Assembly: GCF_000382145.1 (NCBI RefSeq)
Contig: NZ_KB907639.1
Span: 1 to 64,000 of the forward strand
Direction: 5' to 3'
Length of the DNA: 64,000 nucleotides
DNA from: Psychrobacter lutiphocae DSM 21542
GTDB taxonomy: Bacteria > Pseudomonadota > Gammaproteobacteria > Pseudomonadales > Moraxellaceae
The first letter of the stretch is position 1; the number at the start of each line of letters is the position of its first letter. The notes beneath the pieces are model-generated. The model did not search any database. It had not been told where the DNA came from and saw only the letters and a list, made by a program, of their open reading frames with translations. Positions 39,481-48,165 of the stretch are shown piece by piece. Made by a program: the position numbers and the translations under genes.

Positions 39481-40158
39481 TTATTCGCCTTTGTCTTCTT
39501 CATCACCTTGAGAGCTGGCTGGAACGTCAGCTGCATCAACTTCTACTTCAGTATCTTCGTCAACCTCTTCAACAGTTGGTGCCTGCATGTTAACAACAGT
39601 GCGGTCCACTGGCTCATCAACGTCAAGTTCGAAGATGATAACGCCTTCTGGAAGTTTGATGTCTGTTAAGTGTAGTGACTCACCAATTTCTAGCTCAGAT
39701 ACGTCAACTTCTAGGTACTCTGGTAGATCTTGTGGAAGACATACGATTTCAATGTCAGTCACTAGTGTAGATAGGATACCACCAGCTTTCAGACCAGGCG
39801 CATCTTCGCGACCAGTGAAGTGGATTGGAATCTGCATGTTGATCTTCTGACCTTTTACAATGCGCTGGAAGTCAGCATGCATTGGGAAGCCTTTTGAAGG
39901 ATGGCGCTGTAAGTCTTTAATAACGGCCAGATGATCTTCGCCATCTAGCTCAATGGTTAGAATGTTTGAGAAGAACGCTTCGTTCTCAAGTAATTTGCGC
40001 AACTCATTGTCTTTGATTGAGATCGCTGTTGGTTCTTCGTTACCACCATAGATAATGGCTGGTACTAAGTTTTGCTTACGCAGGCGGCGGCTCGCACCTT
40101 TGCCCTGCTGATCTTCGGTACGGACGATACCGTTTACCGTATATAGTTCATTACTCAT
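39481..40158 (-). CDS. rplY: 50S ribosomal protein L25/general stress protein Ctc
   Basis: L25 binds 5S rRNA in the large subunit. At 225 aa this is the long, two-domain Ctc type. The N-terminal RNA-binding domain includes GKGASRRLRKQNLVPAIIYG, and the C-terminal domain has EVDVSELEIGESLHLTDI and ends in a very acidic tail (EEVDEDTEVEVDAADVP ... EEDKGE). AAGGAT precedes the ATG. Confidence 0.95.
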   Translation of the reverse strand: MSNELYTVNGIVRTEDQQGKGASRRLRKQNLVPAIIYGGNEEPTAISIKDNELRKLLENEAFFSNILTIELDGEDHLAVIKDLQRHPSKGFPMHADFQRIVKGQKINMQIPIHFTGREDAPGLKAGGILSTLVTDIEIVCLPQDLPEYLEVDVSELEIGESLHLTDIKLPEGVIIFELDVDEPVDRTVVNMQAPTVEEVDEDTEVEVDAADVPASSQGDEEDKGE

Positions 40159-40406
40159 AAGAGTATCCTTGCTTAAATAATTGGGTTGGATGATGTGTAT
40201 TAACCATGCTTGCGACCAACATAGTTAAGGCAACATCTTTGAGTTTTTTCTGCTGTCAATCTGTATTCTACTCGTCGGTTAGCATCATAGCTTTTCACAA
40301 ATAGCAGCGTGTAAAATGCTGTTAATAGGACAGGACAGAATGGTCGCCAGTCCTAGCAAGACGCAGAAAAGGCGTATTATACGCTGATGAACATATAAAA
40401 TCCAGT

Positions 40407-40440
40407 AAAAAACCGCTCACTAAAATAGGAGCGGTTTTTT
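40407..40440 (-). terminator. terminator after prs
   Basis: AAAACCGCTC / GAGCGGTTTT with a 10-base loop and A/T runs on both sides. It lies between prs and rplY, downstream of the leftward prs gene, with a miniature element in between. Confidence 0.82.
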
Positions 40441-40466
40441 AAAACAGTTGGCAAGATTCATAGGTA

Positions 40467-40537
40467 CTAGGGCGTGTCTTCAATTCGTTCAATGACATTT
40501 AAATGGGTTAAGGCTAAAAAATGAAGATACGCCCTAG
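40467..40537. mobile_element. 71-bp IS5-like miniature element with CTAG flanks
   Basis: Complete and compact: CTAG, GGCGTGTCTTCA, about 39 inner bases, TGAAGATACGCC, CTAG. Terminal repeats match at 11 of 12 positions. CTAG on both sides fits the YTAR target duplication of the IS5 family. The inner bases ATGACATTTAAATGGG match the ends at 23728 and 25797. Located between prs and its terminator. Confidence 0.85.
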
Positions 40538-40597
40538 ACTTAGTATTTAAGAAATGTTTGGCTAGGTCTAGTTTTGTTAGGGCTTACCGAAAGAGTA

Positions 40598-41554
40598 TTA
40601 AGTATTAATAGACTCAAACATCGCACTAATAGACTCTTCGTTATTAATGCGGCGTAAGCTTTCTGCCAATAACGGTGCAATGGTTACCTGACGGATTTTT
40701 TCGCAAGCTTTTGCTTCTTCAGATAATGGAATGGTGTCGGTTACAACCAGCTCATCAAGTACTGAGCTGCTAATGTTGTCTAACGCTTTACCTGATGATA
40801 CAGGGTGGGTAATATAACCTAAAACACGACGTGCACCATTATCCTTTAGTGCTTGAGCAGCTTTGCACAAGGTGCCTGCGGTATCGACCATATCATCCAC
40901 AATGACACAGTCGCGGTCTTTGACATCACCGATAATGTGCATCACTTGTGACTCATTGGCACGCGCACGGCGTTTGTCAATAATTGCCAATTCAGTGTCG
41001 CCTAGCTCTTTTGCCATAGCACGTGCACGAACCACACCGCCTACATCAGGTGAGACGACCATAAGATCCTCATAACCCTGCTTTTGCAAATCTTTTAGCA
41101 AGACAGGCGTGCCGTAGATATTATCTACTGGGATATCGAAAAAGCCTTGGATTTGGTCTGAGTGCAAATCAACAGTCATAACACGGTCAATGCTGACGAT
41201 GTTTAACATATCTGCAACTACTTTGGCAGAGATAGGCACCCGTGCGGAGCGTGGGCGACGATCTTGACGGGCATAGCCAAAGTACGGCATGACTGCGGTG
41301 ATGCGACCAGCACTAGAACGGCGCAATGCATCAGCCATCACCATAATTTCCATCAAGTTGTCGTTAGTTGGAGCGCAGGTAGGTTGTAGAATGAAGACGT
41401 CTTTACCACGCACATGCTCTTTAATTTCAACAGCAATTTCGCCATCAGAGAAGCGCGTGACATCAGCACGGCCAAGAGGAATGTGAAGGTGATCTGCAAC
41501 AGTTTTTGCCAGTTCAGGGTGGGCATTACCCGTAAAAATCGCCAGATATGGCAT
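40598..41554 (-). CDS. prs: ribose-phosphate pyrophosphokinase
   Basis: Prs makes PRPP for nucleotide, histidine and tryptophan synthesis. The 318-aa protein has [17 protein letters not shown], the ATP loop [33 protein letters not shown], and the PRPP-binding signature [23 protein letters not shown] precedes the ATG. It follows two tRNA-Gln genes and ispE on the same strand, as in Pseudomonas and Acinetobacter. Confidence 0.97.
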   Translation of the reverse strand: MPYLAIFTGNAHPELAKTVADHLHIPLGRADVTRFSDGEIAVEIKEHVRGKDVFILQPTCAPTNDNLMEIMVMADALRRSSAGRITAVMPYFGYARQDRRPRSARVPISAKVVADMLNIVSIDRVMTVDLHSDQIQGFFDIPVDNIYGTPVLLKDLQKQGYEDLMVVSPDVGGVVRARAMAKELGDTELAIIDKRRARANESQVMHIIGDVKDRDCVIVDDMVDTAGTLCKAAQALKDNGARRVLGYITHPVSSGKALDNISSSVLDELVVTDTIPLSEEAKACEKIRQVTIAPLLAESLRRINNEESISAMFESINT

Positions 41555-41643
41555 GGCTCAAGTCCTATTTATTTGACTTAATAATAAGAAGGAGCAGTAG
41601 AGACTGCAAAAATAAAGAAGAAAATTGAACGTCTAGAAGAAAA

Positions 41644-41719
41644 TGGCAGGGGTAGCTGGACTCGAACCAACGGATGTCAGGATCAAAACCTGATGCCTTA
41701 CCAACTTGGCTATACCCCT
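41644..41719 (-). tRNA. tRNA-Gln (anticodon TTG), copy 1
   Basis: Read leftwards: acceptor AGGGGTA pairs with TACCCCT, anticodon loop in CAGGTTTTGATCCTG gives TTG, the T-loop is GGTTCGAGTCC, and CCA is encoded. 76 nt with CCA. It sits between ispE and prs, the conserved place of tRNA-Gln. Confidence 0.95.
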
Positions 41720-41947
41720 GTATTAGACTAACTTTATCAAGATGCAGCATGCTGATATTAATCTAGCATCTCTTTTGATGATTTGCTACCAAAATATTAA
41801 TAATAGGCTTGCTAATATCTTGATAATTTTTTGCTGGCTATTTTCTTGGTTGCGTTCGTGGCGAACTATACCGAAAATTAACCATGTGTGTCAACAAGTT
41901 CGGCTGTTTTATTTTGTATATTGAAACATCTGAACTTATGACGAATA

Positions 41948-42023
41948 TGGCAGGGGTAGCTGGACTCGAACCAACGGATGTCAGGATCAAAACCTGATGC
42001 CTTACCAACTTGGCTATACCCCT
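41948..42023 (-). tRNA. tRNA-Gln (anticodon TTG), copy 2
   Basis: Same sequence as the copy at 41644-41719, including encoded CCA. The two lie 228 bp apart on the same strand, with an AT-rich spacer lacking an obvious gene. Probably a tandem gene duplication. Confidence 0.95.
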
Positions 42024-42133
42024 ATATGGGCGAGTTATTATACAGAGTATTTCTATTAATGCAACCGTTTTTCAGTAATAATTGCAAAGTAATTTATTTT
42101 AGGCGTATTTTGCGCCTGCTTTGCGTGTTTTTA

Positions 42134-42214
42134 TCTAAATTGTCTTAATTGTCTTAATTGTCTTAATTATCTAAATTGTCTAAATTGTCTAAATTGTCTA
42201 AATTATCTAAATTG
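42134..42214. repeat. 9-bp tandem array (9 units) at the ispE 3' end
   Basis: Nine units of TCTAAATTG or close variants (TCTTAATTG, TCTTAATTA, TCTAAATTA). The ispE stop codon (42207-42209) lies in the first unit on its strand, so the last two residues, Thr-Ile, come from repeat DNA. A minisatellite of this kind may vary in copy number between strains. Confidence 0.95.
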
Positions 42215-43193
42215 TTTGAGCTGCGGCTTGTAGCGACTGACAAAGCACATAATCACAGGGTGGTGGATTTTGCTCTAGATATTGTGTCACCGTATCTAGC
42301 TGAGTGGTCTTTATTGGTAAATAAACACAACTGCCAGTGCCAGTCATGCGTGCGCTACAACTTGTCAGTACTTCTATACGCTGAAGATAGCTTAATGCCT
42401 CGCAGACCTCAGGTACTAAATCTGTCATTACAGCTTCAAATACATTGCAATAAGGTGGGCGCAGTTGGTTTAAATAGTCGGCTTGGTTCTCTTTAATGAT
42501 AGATAGAGGTAAAGCGGGCATATCACGGCGCAAATTTGGATGTTGAAATAAGTTTTGGGTAGAGGCGTGCGCTTGAGGATGTAGCAATAAAAAGTGCTGC
42601 GCTGGTAACTTGATGGCAGTGAGCTTGTCGCCAATGCCTTCAGCAATGGCATCTTGCGCAAATACAAAAATCGGCACATCGGCACCCACAGTTGCGCCAA
42701 TTTTGATGAGTTCTGCTTGCTTAAGTGGTGTGCAATCTAAAGCTTGTGTCCACAACTGATTGAGTGCAATTAGGGTGGTCGCCGCATTTGATGAGCCACC
42801 ACCTAATCCTGCGCCAGTGGGGATTTTCTTGTGTAATTTGATATCAATTATCGGTAAGCGTTTTGGTAATGTGTCAGGCATAGCTAGATTGGTCTTTAAC
42901 TCGTCTAACAGTGCTATTGCAGCTTTTGTAATTAAGTTATCTGCCAGATTGTTGGTAATAGTAAGGTTGCTGGTTAAGCGAATTGGTGTCTTGGCAGGAT
43001 CCCTGGCTTGATGTAGATCAAAGCTCTGCTCTAAGGTAGAAAATGTGAGCTGATCGCCCCAATCTAATAAGCGAAATACGGTTTGTAGGTTGTGATATCC
43101 ATCATCACGTTTACCAATAATATGCAAAAATAGGTTGATTTTGGCTGGTGAAAATAAGCTTAATCTGGTGATTGGTGTCATAGCAGATATCAT
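42207..43193 (-). CDS. ispE: 4-diphosphocytidyl-2-C-methyl-D-erythritol kinase
   Basis: IspE is the GHMP-family kinase of the non-mevalonate isoprenoid route. The protein (328 aa) has FSPAKINLFLHIIGKRDDGYH, the ATP loop IPTGAGLGGGSSNAATTL, and C-terminal MTGTGSCVYLP. At 328 aa it is longer than E. coli IspE (283), with inserts in the middle. Start may be 43193 or the ATG four codons later at 43181; neither has a good ribosome site. Same-strand neighbour of lolB upstream and tRNA-Gln/prs downstream. ispA, a later enzyme of the pathway, is at 46.7 kb. Confidence 0.94.
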   Translation of the reverse strand: MISAMTPITRLSLFSPAKINLFLHIIGKRDDGYHNLQTVFRLLDWGDQLTFSTLEQSFDLHQARDPAKTPIRLTSNLTITNNLADNLITKAAIALLDELKTNLAMPDTLPKRLPIIDIKLHKKIPTGAGLGGGSSNAATTLIALNQLWTQALDCTPLKQAELIKIGATVGADVPIFVFAQDAIAEGIGDKLTAIKLPAQHFLLLHPQAHASTQNLFQHPNLRRDMPALPLSIIKENQADYLNQLRPPYCNVFEAVMTDLVPEVCEALSYLQRIEVLTSCSARMTGTGSCVYLPIKTTQLDTVTQYLEQNPPPCDYVLCQSLQAAAQTI

Positions 43194-43197
43194 TATA

Positions 43198-43260
43198 TGC
43201 AGATAGATAGGTGGATAGATGGATAGTTAGTTAGTTTGGGTAGCTATCTATCTATCTATC
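43198..43260. repeat. GATA/TATC inverted tetranucleotide repeats between lolB and ispE
   Basis: AGATAGATAG and GGATAGATGGATAG at the left, and CTATCTATCTATCTATC (43244-43260) at the right, are inverted relative to each other and could fold as a hairpin in the lolB-ispE spacer. A microsatellite, possibly variable in length. Confidence 0.8.
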
Positions 43261-43269
43261 ATGGTATGT

Positions 43270-43962
43270 TTATTTGGCATGCTCAATGGTCATGGTGACT
43301 CTGTGACCATCGTGGCGCACTACTTTGATTCGACTGGGGCGCTGACTAGAAGTAGTATTTGGGTAATCAAAGTTGGCTGTCCAGTCATTATTTTGGCTGC
43401 TGCTGAGTCGTCCGTTTAGATCTAACTGACTATTGATATCTGAAGGTGCTGGGCGCCCAGAAATCCAATAGCGTAGTTGAGAGATAGGTGCTTGCCAGCC
43501 TGTGGCTTGTTGTAGTAGTGCTTCTGGTGAGCTGGCGCTAATTTCACCAGTACGCTCACTCACTAAGGTAGCGGTTTCACCGTTGTATTCGATAACAGTA
43601 TGACCAATACCTAAGGCACCTGTGATATCGATGGCAAAGCGGTCATCTTGTTGCGCCCAGACATAAAATGCGCTGCCAGACTGAGCTCTGGTGCTTTCTG
43701 TCTGCGGAGTGGTGACACCAATTTTGCCACGGATATTAAAGGCTTGTAATAACTCAGGGTAGGCAGTATCTTTAGGCGCAACTACGGTGCTACTGGTACC
43801 AGCATTCATCTGTTGTGTGGTTTGGCAACCAGTAGCTACGAGAGCGCAACTGGCAATAATCAAGCCAAACCGTTTTTTTGAGGTGATCAGCATGTTCGTC
43901 TTAGTATGGTCAGTGGTGTGAACGCTTGTTGGAGATAGGGGGATAGAAGGTGGGGTAGTCAT
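43270..43962 (-). CDS. lolB: outer-membrane lipoprotein insertion protein LolB
   Basis: LolB takes lipoproteins from periplasmic LolA and inserts them in the outer membrane. The 230-aa precursor has lipobox LVATGC (Cys46), and a mature part with FNIRGKIGV, QQDDRFAIDITGALGIGHTVIEY and PISQLRYWISGRPAP, which match LolB. The start at 43962 is supported by TAAGGA six bases upstream; it gives an unusually long n-region before the signal helix. A shorter start at Met24 (43893) would give a normal signal but has no good ribosome site. Conserved neighbour of ispE. Confidence 0.9.
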   Translation of the reverse strand: MTTPPSIPLSPTSVHTTDHTKTNMLITSKKRFGLIIASCALVATGCQTTQQMNAGTSSTVVAPKDTAYPELLQAFNIRGKIGVTTPQTESTRAQSGSAFYVWAQQDDRFAIDITGALGIGHTVIEYNGETATLVSERTGEISASSPEALLQQATGWQAPISQLRYWISGRPAPSDINSQLDLNGRLSSSQNNDWTANFDYPNTTSSQRPSRIKVVRHDGHRVTMTIEHAK

Positions 43963-44103
43963 GGTTGTCCTTAGTTGTAGTTCTTTGATGTTGTAATATG
44001 TTAAATAGCATTTGATAGTGTAATGTAAATAGTAGTTGATAGCTTAAATAACAGCTAGCACTTGAATTTAGACTGGGCGGTAGATTGCCTCTACAAGACG
44101 AGT

Positions 44104-46167
44104 TTAGTACGCTTGAAGGCGATCACTTAAATCCTGCTGACCCAGCGCAAACCTTTGTTGAATATCATTAAATAAGTTCGCTACCTTATCGTCTTGATGC
44201 ATGCCTTGATATGCGCGCAATAACAGAATACCTGAATCTAAAGTAGGGGAGATATTATAAGCTTCTTCCAAATAGCCAATCACCTCTTGATAACGTGCTT
44301 CAGATAAGGCATCTGCTGCGATTAAATTGAGTGCTGTTAAGTAGTTATCTTGATTAAATATGGGTGAGTTAAAGGGAATATCCAATATAGAATGTGCCAA
44401 GCTTAGTGCTTGTTTTACGTCCTGTTCATCATTAGATTCAAATAATAAGGTTGCCAACGCTATAAGATAGTTTGGATTTTCTGGATCTATTAGAATTAAC
44501 CGATCGAGTAAGCGCTGCTTTAAGGCTGCATCCTTTTCATTATCCAATAGTTGCGCACGAGCAAATAACAACTTGGTATCATCTGGATAACGCTGGTTGG
44601 CCTCCGTTAATACCCTGTGTGCTTCAAGCAGTTTGTTTTGTTGTCGCAAAATATCTGCCTGCATAATGGCGCTTTCGGGTGCATAAACTTCAAATTGTTG
44701 GCTAAATTTTTCTAGAGCTGCTAATGCTTGGTCTGGATTGCCTTTTAGTAGCAAAATAGAGACCAGCTTTTGACGTGCTGGCAGCACCAGACTTTCTTGC
44801 ATGACTTTCGATAAAAAACGTTCAGCACGCTCATAATTTTGTTGGCGCTCAGCACTGATACCTAAGTAGTAATAAGCCTGATCAATATAAGAGGGTGAAG
44901 ACGCCAGTCCAGATAGCAGCTCATCTGCGCTATCATAGGCCTCTATGTCGATACTGACTAAAGCTGCAAGTAGTGTTACCTCATCATCGTGAAATAAGTC
45001 ATGCGCTTCAAGTAGTAAGTGCCAAGCCTCTTGAGTCTGACCAAGCTCTAATCGGTACCGAATTTCATACAAATATAATGACTTGTTGTCTTTGAGGCGT
45101 TTGCGCTCATTACTGACGTATTGCAGCACCTCACGATCTGGCTCTAGCTGTTTTAAGATGTCTGATTTCAGGACGATAAATGCGGCATTGTCAGGCGCGA
45201 ATTGTAGCGCACGATTGATACTGACCAGTGCAATATCCGGTTGCCCAAGCTGGGACATCAGACCAGCCTGCATTACCAATAACGAGGGGTTGTCATGCTT
45301 AGGTAGGGTCAGCAAGGTTTCTAATAGCAGGCGCTGATCTTGCTGGGTAGTGGGGTAAATTCCGATTAAAATTTCACTTAAATCTGCTTGTGGATCGTAA
45401 TCTAGTATTTGTCCTAATACCTCACCAGCTAGCTCATAATTATTAGCTTTTAGTGCCAAATGTGCCACATAAAACAAAGCAGGAATGTGCTCTGGGTTTT
45501 GTTGTTGCCATTGCAAGGCAAAGGCAAGTGACTCTGCTGGCTCGTCATACAAAAGTGATAGCTCAAGCGCTCGCTCAAATACGCTGGTTGATTCTTGTTT
45601 GAGCGATTCTTGCTTATATAAGTTAAGAGCGTTATCAATGTCACCCCGATCTACCATAAACTCTGCCTGCATGACATTAAGCAAGCTTGGTCTGTCTGCA
45701 GTTAATGACAGGCGATTGTTGCTAGTATTAACAGGGTGACTAGGCGAGTTAGGATCTAAAGTCACCTGTTCGGTAAATAAGCTGTCTGATTCAGGTAGCT
45801 CTTGTTGGGTGTTGTCTTTACTGATCAGGTTTATAAGAGGCGATAGCACACGGCGCAGCGGATCTAATACACTGGCATTGGCTGAGATGGAGTGAGTAGC
45901 CACGCCAGCCAAACTAATCAGTAAGCAAGTACGAAGTAGGCGCTGGCGAGAGAGCGTGAGTCGTTGTGGTGTTTTTTTTGGTATTGACGAGGTTGGCTGA
46001 TGTGCGGTCAGCGATTTTTTTCGTATGAAGCTTGGAGTATGCAGTAGTGTGATGGGCTTGATGATTTTAGGCTTTATTGCTTTAACAGGCAACTTGGTAG
46101 CTCGAAAGCAGGTTTCGAGCTTATGGATTGCTAGTTTAGGCTGTTGAAAAGGACGCATCAAACGCAT
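44104..46167 (-). CDS. large TPR-repeat protein, probably exported
   Basis: A 687-aa protein built mostly of tetratricopeptide-like helical repeats from about residue 160, such as LNLYKQESLKQESTSVFERAL and PDNAAFIVLKSDILKQLEP. The first 80 residues are basic, then a hydrophobic stretch LLRTCLLISLAGVATHS ends in SANASV, resembling a signal peptide with a very long n-region. TPR proteins at this place next to lolB occur in Pseudomonas and Acinetobacter. No ribosome site is seen at 46167, and a 12-bp repeat array abuts the start, so the true start may be internal. Function unknown; likely a scaffold in envelope biogenesis. Confidence 0.8.
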   Translation of the reverse strand: MRLMRPFQQPKLAIHKLETCFRATKLPVKAIKPKIIKPITLLHTPSFIRKKSLTAHQPTSSIPKKTPQRLTLSRQRLLRTCLLISLAGVATHSISANASVLDPLRRVLSPLINLISKDNTQQELPESDSLFTEQVTLDPNSPSHPVNTSNNRLSLTADRPSLLNVMQAEFMVDRGDIDNALNLYKQESLKQESTSVFERALELSLLYDEPAESLAFALQWQQQNPEHIPALFYVAHLALKANNYELAGEVLGQILDYDPQADLSEILIGIYPTTQQDQRLLLETLLTLPKHDNPSLLVMQAGLMSQLGQPDIALVSINRALQFAPDNAAFIVLKSDILKQLEPDREVLQYVSNERKRLKDNKSLYLYEIRYRLELGQTQEAWHLLLEAHDLFHDDEVTLLAALVSIDIEAYDSADELLSGLASSPSYIDQAYYYLGISAERQQNYERAERFLSKVMQESLVLPARQKLVSILLLKGNPDQALAALEKFSQQFEVYAPESAIMQADILRQQNKLLEAHRVLTEANQRYPDDTKLLFARAQLLDNEKDAALKQRLLDRLILIDPENPNYLIALATLLFESNDEQDVKQALSLAHSILDIPFNSPIFNQDNYLTALNLIAADALSEARYQEVIGYLEEAYNISPTLDSGILLLRAYQGMHQDDKVANLFNDIQQRFALGQQDLSDRLQAY

Positions 46168-46172
46168 AGATT

Positions 46173-46232
46173 TTCGCTTGTTAGTTCGCTTGTTAGTTCG
46201 CTTGTTAGTTCGCTTGTTAGTTCGCTTGGTAG
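46173..46232. repeat. 12-bp tandem array (5 units) before the TPR gene
   Basis: Five units of TTCGCTTGTTAG, the last with one change. It ends 5 bp before the TPR gene's apparent start, exactly in the leader/ribosome-site zone. The rest of the gap to 46736 has no gene that I recognise. Confidence 0.95.
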
Positions 46233-46736
46233 TTTGTTAAAAAGGTTGTGTAAGTCATTCATTGGATAATGCAGTTAATAATAGGATTATGTCAGCTTTG
46301 GATTATATCAGTTACTATATATAAGAATACCCCATTCTCAACTTATTATAATCCAATTTACTATAATCCAATGTAGGCTGATGCTTTTAGCCCAGCGAAA
46401 CTTATTTTTTAACCAAATATGCTCACAGCCTACGCAAAGAGTTGAGAGTGAGGTTGCTCGAGTATGAGCTACTAGATGGGTTAATAAAACCAAGCAACAA
46501 AATCACTTCATTTATACTACCACCACTTATTTTACGACAGTATGAATAGGTTTGGGTAGTGTAACTCCTAATCTATAATCTCAAGCTGACAACCTGCATA
46601 CTTGATACTGAAATTGATATTGATATTGCAGTTGTCGCTTGAGTTCAAACTATCCTACCGTTGCATCGATAGCTATTGCCGCCTTATATCTCTACCCAAA
46701 ACAGCTAGGTTTTATAGCGGATTGGGATAAAAAAAA

Positions 46737-47726
46737 CTATTTTTTTCTATCCCATAGCCAGTCGGCCAATGTGTTTAAAGTAGTATTATGACCAAACTGA
46801 TGCTCAATGCTATTAGTGGCTTCGGTGAATAAAGACTTGGCATAGTCTGTTGCAGTTGCGACACCCATGAGCTTAACATAAGTTGACTTGTTTAGCCCCT
46901 CATCACTGCCAGTAGGCTTACCTAATACATCGGTATCTGAGATTACATCAAGAATATCATCTTGTACTTGAAACGCTAAGCCTAGGCTGCGGGCAAATAA
47001 CTCTAGTGCTGCCAACTGCGTATCATTCGCCTTGGCGCATACACCACCCATCAATGTGGCAGCCTCTATCAATGCGCCAGTCTTATCGCGATGAATGGCC
47101 TCAAGCTCTGCTTGGGTTACCTGTTTGCTCTCAGCGTTTAAGTCGAGCATTTGTCCAGAGACCATGCGTCTGGCTCTGGGAGCAAAGATACTGATTAACT
47201 TAGCAGCTTTTGCTTCAGGCATAGATTCAAAGCTTGGAAGATCAGCAGCTAATGCCTCAAAGGCTAAGGTCTGTAATACATCACCTGTCAACAAGGCAGT
47301 GGCTTCGTTAAATTCAATATGGCAGGTTGGGCGACCTCGGCGTAAGTCATCATCATCCATACAGGGTAAATCGTCATGAATCAGAGAGTAAGTGTGTAAC
47401 AATTCAACCGCCAACATGGCACGGCGACAGTTAGCATTTAAGATAAATGTATTTGTACTCTTTTTATCAACCTGTGAGGATTGAACGGTGGCATAGGCAC
47501 TGGCCACCAATAAGGGGCGTACCTTCTTACCAGCACCTGTCATCGCATAAGTACAGGCTTCTTTTAGCGGACTTGGTAGCCTAGCATACGTCAGTAGAGT
47601 GTCGATATCTGCTTGTAAAGTGGCAATGACTTGTTGGCTAAAGCTTCCAAAGGTATTGTCGGTGCTGAGGCTGGAGCTAAGCTCTGGTGTGGATTGAGGA
47701 GTGACCTGCTGTTTTGACATAAACAT
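46737..47726 (-). CDS. ispA: (2E,6E)-farnesyl diphosphate synthase
   Basis: IspA condenses IPP with DMAPP and GPP to give farnesyl diphosphate. The 329-aa protein has GGKRVRP-like GAGKKVRPLLV, first Asp-rich motif DDLPCMDDDDLRRGRPTCH, and second Asp-rich motif FQVQDDILDV. An N-terminal polar extension of about 30 residues (SKQQVTPQSTPELSSS) precedes the conserved part. Start ATG 47726 or the ATG two codons later. The 439 bp upstream, before fadB, hold no gene that I recognise. Confidence 0.94.
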   Translation of the reverse strand: MFMSKQQVTPQSTPELSSSLSTDNTFGSFSQQVIATLQADIDTLLTYARLPSPLKEACTYAMTGAGKKVRPLLVASAYATVQSSQVDKKSTNTFILNANCRRAMLAVELLHTYSLIHDDLPCMDDDDLRRGRPTCHIEFNEATALLTGDVLQTLAFEALAADLPSFESMPEAKAAKLISIFAPRARRMVSGQMLDLNAESKQVTQAELEAIHRDKTGALIEAATLMGGVCAKANDTQLAALELFARSLGLAFQVQDDILDVISDTDVLGKPTGSDEGLNKSTYVKLMGVATATDYAKSLFTEATNSIEHQFGHNTTLNTLADWLWDRKK

Positions 47727-48165
47727 AAAGCTCGATATAAAAATTAAAAAAATGGCTACGTGACTTACTTACGTGACTTATTATGACACTATTCGTTTCA
47801 TTTTAAGACTGTTAATATTTTAAATGCTATCAATGTGTTAAATACTATCGGTGGCTTGCATACAGTGAGTTTTAACACTATTGGCTTTATCATTATTGGG
47901 GTGTACATTCACTATAATCAATATATGACCTATGAGTCAGTCATTGCGCTGTGACAGCAAGGGGTTAAATCCCCTACACTAGCCGGCATAAGATTGTAGT
48001 GTACAGATAATTTCGTGCAAATTATATAATATAAAATTCATACAACCTGTGTATTTTTATCCTGTATGTTATACAGTCTCTAATAAAATTCATGATAGCT
48101 GTGGCTTTCAATGATAGGCTAAGCACTACCAAGCAAAGCGTGTTAACAATAACAAGGAGATTTAC

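Noticed and set aside
42134-42214. Possible CRISPR array
   Set aside because: Units are 9 bp with no spacers and no cas genes nearby; it is a simple tandem repeat. No CRISPR array is seen in the window.
42176-42496. 106-codon frame starting with repeated Ser-Lys-Leu
   Set aside because: The repeat comes from the 9-bp array and the rest is antisense to ispE; a shadow frame.
47953-47990. Hairpin AGGGGTTAAATCCCCT upstream of fadB considered as a small RNA or tRNA remnant
   Set aside because: No tRNA-like arms and no T tract; simple local inverted repeat without further support.
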